Assembly: GCA_030425385.1 (NCBI GenBank) | Contig: JAUIAH010000025.1 | Coordinates: forward strand, 50,210-114,209 | DNA from: Verrucomicrobiia bacterium | GTDB taxonomy: Bacteria > Verrucomicrobiota > Verrucomicrobiia > Verrucomicrobiales > DEV007 | Direction: 5' to 3' | Length of the DNA: 64,000 nucleotides | Part shown: piece by piece, positions 26,942 through 34,636 of the stretch | How the letters are laid out: the number at the start of each line of letters is the position of its first letter | Numbering within the stretch: the first letter of the stretch is position 1 | Notes under the pieces: generated by a model | What the model was told of the DNA's origin: nothing | Database searches by the model: none | Seen by the model: only the letters and a program-made list of their open reading frames with translations | Made by a program: the position numbers and the translations under genes

Positions 26942-29317
26942 ATGACCATGCGATTTCTCTTCCTCTTCCCGTTCCTCTTGGGCCATCTCTGGGCGGAGAC
27001 GCCTCCTGGAGAGGAGGCGCCCAGTGCGCTCCCCGGCCATTCACTCCATCATGAGACGTTCAATGAAGGGCCTCGGCAGCATGCGTATCTCATGGGGGGC
27101 ACAGGTGACATTGATTTCCCGGTGACGACAAAACGCGATGACGCGCAGGCGTTCTTCAATCAAGGGGTGGGGCAATTACACGGTTTCTGGTATTTCGAGG
27201 CGGAGCGCAGTTTCCGGCAGGTGCTCTATTTGGATCCCAACTGCACGATGGCCTACTGGGGCTTGGCCATGGCTAATGTGAACAACGCCGACCGGGCGAA
27301 GGATTTCATCGAGGAAGCGAAGGAGATGCTGGAGAGCGACAAACTAACAGAGCGCGAACAGCTCTATTTGAAATCGATGCACCGTTTCTATCACGGTGGA
27401 GAGAAAGATCAGAAGAAACGGTTGCGGCAGCTGGTTCGTGATTACGAGAACATCGCTTTGCGTTTTCCGGACGACATCGAGGCGCGTGCGTTCGCCGCCA
27501 TGCAGGTATGGTACAATGACCGACGCGGTGCGCCCATTTCTAGTCACCTGGCAGTAGAGGCGATGATCCAGCAAGTCTTTGCGGAGAATCCCATGCATCC
27601 CGCGCATCACTATCAGATCCACCTTTGGGACTATGAGAGGTCAGATCAAGCTCTCGATTCGGCCGCGCGCTGTGGAGAGGCAGCCCCTAGCATTGCGCAC
27701 ATGTGGCACATGCCCGGGCACATCTACTCGCGCGAGCATCGCTATCATGATGCGGTCTATCAGCAGTCTGCTTCAGCACGGGTGGATCACGCGCACATGA
27801 TGCGGGATCGCGTGATGCCGGATCAGATCCATAACTACGCGCACAACAACGGGTGGTGTGCGGAGAACTTGGGATACCTCGGACGGATCGATGATGCCAT
27901 CAGCATGGCAGTGAATCTCATCGAGCTTCCACGTCGGGCGAAGTTTAAGAAGCTCGGGGACGACGAGTACTTCGATGCCGGGGGCTCCAGTTTCCGCGAA
28001 GGGCGGCGTCGATTGTGGGCCTTGCTGAATGACTACGCCCTCTGGGACGAGATCTTGCGGCTGACAGAGACACCTGTCTTGACGCGGACAGATGATCCGT
28101 TGATGCAGGCAGAATGGCATCGTTATCGGGGCTTGGCGCAGTTCTACAAGGGTGAGGTCGACAGTGGGAAAACGGAGATTGCCGCGCTGAAAGACCTCCT
28201 AACAACCTATCAAGACAAGCGGAAAGCGGCTGGAGAGGCGGCCAAGGTGAAGAAAGAGGAGGAGCTAGCAAAGAAGCGTGGTGGCGATGATGACAAGGAG
28301 CTTTCGGATGATGAGAAGAAGAAAGAGAAGGATGCTCTGAAGAAAGCCGAAGACCGTGCGCGTCGCCCGTACGATCGCGTGGTGAACGCTTGTGAGTCCT
28401 ATGTGGGACATTTAGAAGCGCATCTCGCGGTTCTCACAGAACGCCCACGTGTGGCCCGTGAGAAGTTGGACAAAGCTAAGGGTCTCCTGGCGATCGATAA
28501 GTATCGCCTTCACATGGAGTTGGCCAATTGGGAAAAGGCGGAAGAGATCCTCAAGCGGGAGGTGGACGGCAAACGCAATCCCGTCGTGATGCGTTCGAAT
28601 TTCGTCAGGGTGTTGCAGAAATTGGGCCGGAAAGATGAAGTGAAGACCCAGATGGAAACGCTCCGCAAGCTGGCTCATTCGGCGGATCTCGACAGCCCGC
28701 CCATGGTGGCTTTGCAAGACATCGCCAAGGAATTGAAGTATCCCGAGGATTGGCGTTTGCCTTTGGAAGAGGCCGATGATCTGATCGAACGTCCGGAGCT
28801 CGATAGCTTGGGGCCTTTCCGTTGGTCGCCGAGCCCTGCTCCAGACTGGCAGTTTGCCAAGTCTGACGGCACGATGTTAGGCTCGGAGGGTTTCTCGGGC
28901 AAGCCGGTGCTCCTCATCTATTTCTTGGGGCGCGGTTGCATCCACTGCATGGATCAGCTCAATGCGTTTGCTCCCATGATGGAGCGTTACCGCGAAGCGG
29001 GCATTGAGATCGTGGCCGTGAGCACGGATAGTGTCGATGGTCTCAAACAGACCTTCCAGGCAGGCGAGGGGCAGAATCCCTTTCCATTTCCCCTTGTCTC
29101 GGATGAGCAGCAAGAGGGCTTCAAAAGCTTCCGTGCCTACGATGAGTTTGAAGACATGGCCTTGCACGGCACCTTCTTGATAGACGGTGAGGGCAAGGTG
29201 CGCTGGCAAGATGTCAGTTTCGAGCCCTTCATGCATGCTGAGTGGCTGTTAGGCGAAAGCAAGCGCCTGCTCGAGATGGATGCGGTCACCGAGACTCTCA
29301 CGGCGGCGGCTGAGTAG
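26942..29317 (+). CDS. exported TPR protein with C-terminal peroxiredoxin/thioredoxin-fold domain
   Basis: A 791-residue protein with a signal peptide (MRFLFLFPFLLGHLWA). The N-terminal two thirds are TPR-like helices with notable His-rich motifs (NPMHPAHHYQIHLWD, HMWHMPGHIYSREHRYH) followed by a strongly charged Lys/Glu/Asp segment (about 430-475). The last 180 residues are an AhpC/TSA-redoxin fold with Cys666-Ile-His-Cys669 in GRGCIHCMDQL and a GTFLIDGEGKVRW strand. A CxxC pair implies thiol-disulfide activity in the envelope. The His-rich motifs could bind metal or haem, but no CxxCH haem site is present. Confidence 0.75.
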   Translation: MTMRFLFLFPFLLGHLWAETPPGEEAPSALPGHSLHHETFNEGPRQHAYLMGGTGDIDFPVTTKRDDAQAFFNQGVGQLHGFWYFEAERSFRQVLYLDPNCTMAYWGLAMANVNNADRAKDFIEEAKEMLESDKLTEREQLYLKSMHRFYHGGEKDQKKRLRQLVRDYENIALRFPDDIEARAFAAMQVWYNDRRGAPISSHLAVEAMIQQVFAENPMHPAHHYQIHLWDYERSDQALDSAARCGEAAPSIAHMWHMPGHIYSREHRYHDAVYQQSASARVDHAHMMRDRVMPDQIHNYAHNNGWCAENLGYLGRIDDAISMAVNLIELPRRAKFKKLGDDEYFDAGGSSFREGRRRLWALLNDYALWDEILRLTETPVLTRTDDPLMQAEWHRYRGLAQFYKGEVDSGKTEIAALKDLLTTYQDKRKAAGEAAKVKKEEELAKKRGGDDDKELSDDEKKKEKDALKKAEDRARRPYDRVVNACESYVGHLEAHLAVLTERPRVAREKLDKAKGLLAIDKYRLHMELANWEKAEEILKREVDGKRNPVVMRSNFVRVLQKLGRKDEVKTQMETLRKLAHSADLDSPPMVALQDIAKELKYPEDWRLPLEEADDLIERPELDSLGPFRWSPSPAPDWQFAKSDGTMLGSEGFSGKPVLLIYFLGRGCIHCMDQLNAFAPMMERYREAGIEIVAVSTDSVDGLKQTFQAGEGQNPFPFPLVSDEQQEGFKSFRAYDEFEDMALHGTFLIDGEGKVRWQDVSFEPFMHAEWLLGESKRLLEMDAVTETLTAAAE

Positions 29318-29363
29318 GTGAAATCTGCTCGACCGGGGGTGAATCCTGCCTCAGGCTTTCGGC

Positions 29364-31328
29364 ATGAAACGCCTGCCCATCCTCTCGTGCGCTCTCGTTG
29401 CGATCCTAACCAATCTTCATGCGGCTCCCTCGTTCTCCCTGGAGGAGACGGACGCGGCCATCGTGCTCACGCATGGTGATGTCGACTTTCTTACTTACCA
29501 CAAGGCAGAGGTCCCGCCTCCCGAGGGTGCGGATCCGATCTTTACCAGGAGCGGCTTCATTCATCCGGTGAAGACGCCTCAAGGGGATGTGGTGACCGGT
29601 ATTCACCCCGAAGATCACGTGCATCATCTTGGATTGTGGCACGCCTGGGTAAAATGTAAGATTGGCGATAAAGAGATCGATTTCTGGAACCTGAAGGCTC
29701 GGAAGGGCCGGGTCCGTTACGCCTCTACCAAAGAGACTGTTTCGGAAACGGATCGAGTTGGGTTCACGGTGATGCAGGAGCATGTCGCCTTCCTAGATGG
29801 TCCCGATGAAGCGCCTACCGTGATTCTGGAAGAAGCCTTTACCGTCATGGCGCGTCTCGTGGACGATGCGTTTGAGATTGACTATCATACCGCTCAAACC
29901 AATGTTCACGACGAGGCATTGGAATTGCCAGCCTATCGCTATGGCGGTCCCATTGCGTATCGGGCACCGCATGCCTGGGACAACTCTAACAGTGACTATC
30001 TCGGTTCCGAGGGGACCACCCGCGTTGACGGGCATCAGACTCGGTCCAAGTGGTGTGCCTTCTGGGGCCCTGGCGATGTGACCGAGGATCCTGTGCATTT
30101 GGCCATCCTTGTGCACCGTGACAATCACGATTTCCCTCAGCGCATGCGCGTTTGGCCACCGAGTTCTAACAATGGCGCGATCTTCTTTAATTATGTGCCT
30201 GCGCAAGAGACCAGCTGGGCCATCAATGCGGGAGAGACCTCCCTCATGCGGTATCGCTTAGTCGTGCAAGGGGGCAAGCCGGATACGGAGCGTCTGAATC
30301 AACGCTGGTCTCGCTTTGCGGGTGGGAAGAAGTATTGGACCGTGGCTCAAGAAGTGGTGGCCACGCATCGCCCCGAAGTCAGCGAGCGCACGCCTGCTGC
30401 GCGTGCGGCGGCAGCCAAGGCTCTGTTGGAAGCCCTGACAGACGAGCAACGCAAGCAAACGGTATTTCCCTTGGAGAGTGATGAGCGGACGCAATGGACG
30501 AACGTGCCGCCGAGTGGTGATGAGGGTGGCCTGCGCTTGGGCGATGCGTCTCGTGAGGTCATTGAGAAGGCGCTCGACTTGTTAGCCACCTCGTTGAGTG
30601 AACAAGGTTATCTCAAGACGCGAAACATCTTGTTAGCCGATGATGATCTCTTGCAAGATCAAGCACAGGCGGATCGGCGGGGCGGCTTTGGCTCGGCCAA
30701 CTACTGGTTGCTGCTCTTTGGGCAGCCTTCCGAGTCGGAGCCGTGGGGGCTTCAATTTGACGGGCATCACCTCGCCATCAACCTGACGATGGTGGGTGAG
30801 AAGATGAGCTGTTCCCCGGCGTTTATCGGGACTCAGCCGCGTGCCATTCAGTTAGACGGGAAAGAGATCATCGTCATGGAGAATGAGCCTGCTTACGCCT
30901 TCGACTTTGTTCACGCCTTGTCAGATGAGCAACGCCGTGATGCTCTCAAAGATGATCGCCGGGGCAACTTACAGGCAGGGGCAGGGAGAGATGGCTTCCG
31001 CCCTGATCCAAGGGGTCTCGATTGCAGCACTCTCACGGAAGAACAGAAAGAGGCCCTCATGAAACTGATCGCGGTCTGGGTCAAGGATCTGCCAGAAGGT
31101 CCCGCAGCAGCGCGGCTCAGCGAAATCGAAGCCCAGCTCGACCAAACACGATTCGCGTGGCGTGGCCCATTTGAGCCGGGTAGTGATGCCTCCTATCACG
31201 TGTACGGACCAGGCGTCATCATCGAATACGCGGGCCAAGACTTGGGCGGTGACCCGGCCGAACATCTGCATTCCATCTATCGGAATCCAAACAACGAATA
31301 CGGCGCGCAGTGGCTTGCTAAGCCATAG
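29364..31328 (+). CDS. exported DUF6807-DUF3500 fusion protein
   Basis: A 654-residue protein with a signal peptide (MKRLPILSCALVAILTNLHA). The N-terminal half matches the DUF6807 (formerly PmoA-like) family, with GFIHPVKTPQGDVVTGIHPEDHVHHLGLW-type motifs (residues about 68-95). Residues about 345-654 match DUF3500, seen in the pattern ALTDEQRKQTVFPL, LRLGDASREVIEKAL, FGSANYWLLLFGQP, WGLQFDGHHLAINLTMVG and AYHVYGPG-like endings. DUF6807 proteins are typical of PVC and Bacteroidetes sugar-utilisation loci. No enzymatic role is established for either domain here. Confidence 0.75.
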   Translation: MKRLPILSCALVAILTNLHAAPSFSLEETDAAIVLTHGDVDFLTYHKAEVPPPEGADPIFTRSGFIHPVKTPQGDVVTGIHPEDHVHHLGLWHAWVKCKIGDKEIDFWNLKARKGRVRYASTKETVSETDRVGFTVMQEHVAFLDGPDEAPTVILEEAFTVMARLVDDAFEIDYHTAQTNVHDEALELPAYRYGGPIAYRAPHAWDNSNSDYLGSEGTTRVDGHQTRSKWCAFWGPGDVTEDPVHLAILVHRDNHDFPQRMRVWPPSSNNGAIFFNYVPAQETSWAINAGETSLMRYRLVVQGGKPDTERLNQRWSRFAGGKKYWTVAQEVVATHRPEVSERTPAARAAAAKALLEALTDEQRKQTVFPLESDERTQWTNVPPSGDEGGLRLGDASREVIEKALDLLATSLSEQGYLKTRNILLADDDLLQDQAQADRRGGFGSANYWLLLFGQPSESEPWGLQFDGHHLAINLTMVGEKMSCSPAFIGTQPRAIQLDGKEIIVMENEPAYAFDFVHALSDEQRRDALKDDRRGNLQAGAGRDGFRPDPRGLDCSTLTEEQKEALMKLIAVWVKDLPEGPAAARLSEIEAQLDQTRFAWRGPFEPGSDASYHVYGPGVIIEYAGQDLGGDPAEHLHSIYRNPNNEYGAQWLAKP

Positions 31329-31347
31329 CCAGTTAGGAAAGCGATTG

Positions 31348-34300
31348 CTACTCGACTTCCCTGATAGTCCCATCAAATCCCACGATGTGAATGGGTTCCT
31401 GAGTGCCTGCATGAAGGTAGATCTGCCGCACATTCTGGCTTCGCAACGCGTCGAGGCTGGCTTCGTCTAGCCCTTCTTCGAGCTGCGGCTCGAAGAGAAA
31501 GCGCTCTGAGAAGTTGTGATGCTCTGGCCGATAGGTTTGCGACCAGTAGCCTCGGAGAGTGATAGGGCTGGGAGTGAGCCCGGAAATGATCGTTTCTTCC
31601 CAGCCGACGAGTGGTGCCGTGTAGCCAGCGGTCACGCCCGTCGGTGGTTTCGGCCAATAGAATTTGATTGCGATGGAAAGACCATTCTTGGCGGTCTTCG
31701 TCCGTTCTTGGAGAACTGCACCTGGTGGCAAGGGATCGTTCGGCTGGCCGATTTCCATCCGGACGACATCGCGCATGGTGGTTCCGACACCTTCGTAATC
31801 GATCTTGGGAACGCCTTGGCCGTAATCCGCGATCAGATAGAAATCGAAATCGGAGAGAACGAAGATCGGTTGCGTGCGTTGCCACGAGGATGGCAAGTGC
31901 ACTTCCATTCCGATGGTGGTTGGCCCGCCTTCGGTATTCTCGTTCCACCGTTGAAAGGCCATCTCCGTGCCGAAGGATTCCATTGCCTGAAAGGATGCTC
32001 CTTCCCATTCTTCTGGATTGCCCGTCCGTGTGGCCACGCTCCCATCGTCCGCAGATTCGCGCGTGAGCTGCGTGATAAACGTGTGTTCAAGTCCCGCCTC
32101 GTCCAGGAATCGGCTGGTAGTATCAATCTGCATGCGTGATTTCAACCGATGATTGGCAAAGACATCTCCATATTCGCCCTGGAAGAGTCGCCAAGGCGTG
32201 CGGTTGCCAATGAGAGCCACTTCACCAGCTCCAGCGATCCCGTGGTTCGGAATCTCGCGGACTTGTTTGATCACAAGTTCGCCAGTGGTTAGTTTCTTGA
32301 ATTCAAACTCGAGTTCGAATGCTTCCCGCCCCATCGCCATGGCTTGAGCGACCAAGATCATGTCATTCTGTAAGGCGAGATAGTCGCTTTGCCAGTCGAG
32401 GACGTGGTCGTCGCCGAGCAAGAGAAGCGAGGAGCGTTGATCCTTTCTCACCCAATCGAAATCGGAGAGGCCACGGATGGAATCGACGAAGACAACTTCC
32501 GGTACTTGGCCACCCTCGGGATTGGTGACAGAGACGGCCCCTACCTGACTGACAATCGTCGTTTGCGCATTCAGGGAGAAGGCGTCTCGGAACGAGACGG
32601 TCGCGACACCGTTGGCCGCTTCGATGGCATCAGGAAACGAGTGATGTACCAGGACGGCCATCCCTACCATTTCCTCATCCACTCCACGGCGGAGACGCTC
32701 AAGATAGGCATTCAGATTGTAGAAACTGGCGTAGACCTTGCGGATGGCTCGGAAGATCCCTCGCTCATCGGCGCGTTCAGCATCGCAACCTGATGGGCCC
32801 ACTCCGTCTCCATCGAGGTCGTCCGCGAGGCATCCAGAGAAACTGTCATACAATCCCGCGCCAACGAAGGATGCCGTGTCCTCCACATTGGTGCTGCTGC
32901 GGAAACGAATCTTCTTGTTAGGATCAAATCGCGAGAGGCCAGCGATGATCTCGTCTCGTTGCGCAGAGGTAAAACGTGACTCCCGGATGAGAGTCTGGAC
33001 GGCGGTGAGGTCTCGGGCCAGAGTCTCCATATCGGGAGGCCATTGATGTGATGTGAGGATGACGTCGATCTTCTGCCGAAGCGAGGTGCCATTCGCTTCC
33101 TGATCGAGAAAGGCATTCCAGGCGTCAAAGGTGAGGGCGACAGCGTCCGGGGATCGCTCGTCAATCTCGCCGCGGAGAAAGCGGAAGTTGGCGGCCTTTC
33201 CGCCAACCGTACGGATGCCATCCGCTCCCAGGTGATGCAGGTCCTGCTCTACCAGTTTCCCTGCGCTGGTCATGGATAGGAGGTCGAGGGGAGGTGGGGT
33301 CTTGAATGCGGTCAACCGATCACGAAACGTGTCCGACATGGCACCCGCGGGTTCGATGAGCAGGCTGCATTGATAGGAATCGCTCGTCACGCGAACGACA
33401 ACTTCTTGGTCTGTTAGGTCGACGGCGCGTGCTTTCAAGTCGGCCGCTTCAAGGTAGGCGAAGGGAATGCCGTAAGAGCGTGCGAGGATGGCGGTGTGGG
33501 AATTGGGGCTCGTGGGTTCGAGAGCCAAGACGCCAGCGACGAATGGCACTTCGGCGGGAACGGCATCGGTGAGGAGAATGTCAGATGGCGTGAGATGCCC
33601 GTGTTCATAGCTTGCCTCAATGTCTTCGCCTGGGACGAAGACCAGTTTGCCGATCGCCCAGCCATTGGCGTAACAGGCGTTGCCGGAAAACCAGCGTTCG
33701 AGAGAGGAAAGTGTGAGGGAATCCTCTTGCAGTTCTGATTCGTTGGCCCGTGCGTGCTTCGCCTGTTCGGGAGTGGGCATGTAGAAGCCGGTGAATGTGT
33801 GGTGCCCCACCAGGCGTTGCTCCACCAAGCGATAGAGGAAGGCGATCGTTTCAGGTGGATAGATATCTTTCCCGACGAACTGAATGCCATACTCCTTCTG
33901 GCTCCGCTCTACCAAGACAGTCCCGAGGATCAGTTGTTGACCCTCCTTGCGCAGGCTGACGCTATTGAAGTCTTCGGAAGACATGCCCGCAAAGGGATCC
34001 AGGCGCTGTGTGGCAAAGTCGTAGTGGAACACGTAGTGCCTGCTATCCTGGAAATAGACTTCCGAGAGGTCATCAAGGAGGACGGCAAATTTGACCCACC
34101 GGACCCCAGCATCGTTGGCGCCGCCTCCGCCGCCAATCCCAATGCCGCCCCCTCCCTCGTCGCCGTTCGTCCCTGTGATGGGCTCGGAGAAGAAGGCATC
34201 ATTGGCGAGATCGACCTGACTCTTCCAACTACTATGTGGAGAGATTGTTAGAGAAGTGCCGGCCCGCAATCGGAAGAAGCGTCGTGGCTCATCGAGTTGA

Positions 34301-34554
34301 AAGGTGTGTCCTTCCCAAGCACCGGCCTCGCTGTGGCCATTGATGAGATCCCAGGCGCTGAGATCGTCGCTGAATTCGACTCGGAAGGGCTCGCCGCCCG
34401 TGGTGCCGCCGTTGAGCGTGAGTTGGCCACCCTCCGTTGCCGTGAGGTCGAGCCATTGACCTGGCGCCACTCCGATCAGCGGTAGACCAGTGGCAATGAG
34501 AATGGCGGCCCAGCGTGGCCCTCTCGATGAGGTCGGGATTGTGCGAAAACTCAT
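31348..34554 (-). CDS. exported PEP-synthase/PPDK-like protein with permuted domain order
   Basis: A 1,068-residue protein. An N-terminal hydrophobic segment (about 14-31) marks it for export, followed by the FYR-type module seen in neighbours (FRVEFSDDLSAWDL to RRFFRLRA, about 56-97) and a glycine-rich linker. Residues about 295-395 are a phosphohistidine swivel domain with His353 in SPNSHTAILARSYGIPF. Residues about 430-795 are a PEP/pyruvate-binding ATP-grasp domain: TVGGKAANF, RFRSSTNVEDTASFVGAG (549 on), FRAIRKVYASFY, MAVLVHHSF and TGELVIKQVREI. The family order is ATP domain, His domain, then TIM barrel. Here the His domain comes first and no TIM barrel is seen. About 270 further residues are unassigned. 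Confidence 0.75.
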   Translation of the reverse strand: MSFRTIPTSSRGPRWAAILIATGLPLIGVAPGQWLDLTATEGGQLTLNGGTTGGEPFRVEFSDDLSAWDLINGHSEAGAWEGHTFQLDEPRRFFRLRAGTSLTISPHSSWKSQVDLANDAFFSEPITGTNGDEGGGGIGIGGGGGANDAGVRWVKFAVLLDDLSEVYFQDSRHYVFHYDFATQRLDPFAGMSSEDFNSVSLRKEGQQLILGTVLVERSQKEYGIQFVGKDIYPPETIAFLYRLVEQRLVGHHTFTGFYMPTPEQAKHARANESELQEDSLTLSSLERWFSGNACYANGWAIGKLVFVPGEDIEASYEHGHLTPSDILLTDAVPAEVPFVAGVLALEPTSPNSHTAILARSYGIPFAYLEAADLKARAVDLTDQEVVVRVTSDSYQCSLLIEPAGAMSDTFRDRLTAFKTPPPLDLLSMTSAGKLVEQDLHHLGADGIRTVGGKAANFRFLRGEIDERSPDAVALTFDAWNAFLDQEANGTSLRQKIDVILTSHQWPPDMETLARDLTAVQTLIRESRFTSAQRDEIIAGLSRFDPNKKIRFRSSTNVEDTASFVGAGLYDSFSGCLADDLDGDGVGPSGCDAERADERGIFRAIRKVYASFYNLNAYLERLRRGVDEEMVGMAVLVHHSFPDAIEAANGVATVSFRDAFSLNAQTTIVSQVGAVSVTNPEGGQVPEVVFVDSIRGLSDFDWVRKDQRSSLLLLGDDHVLDWQSDYLALQNDMILVAQAMAMGREAFELEFEFKKLTTGELVIKQVREIPNHGIAGAGEVALIGNRTPWRLFQGEYGDVFANHRLKSRMQIDTTSRFLDEAGLEHTFITQLTRESADDGSVATRTGNPEEWEGASFQAMESFGTEMAFQRWNENTEGGPTTIGMEVHLPSSWQRTQPIFVLSDFDFYLIADYGQGVPKIDYEGVGTTMRDVVRMEIGQPNDPLPPGAVLQERTKTAKNGLSIAIKFYWPKPPTGVTAGYTAPLVGWEETIISGLTPSPITLRGYWSQTYRPEHHNFSERFLFEPQLEEGLDEASLDALRSQNVRQIYLHAGTQEPIHIVGFDGTIREVE

Positions 34555-34636
34555 ATGAGGGTGATACGCCGGTCGCGGTTGAAGTCGTCGCTGATTCCTC
34601 CCATTTCCGGAGATTCAGCGCCACTCATGCGGCCAG

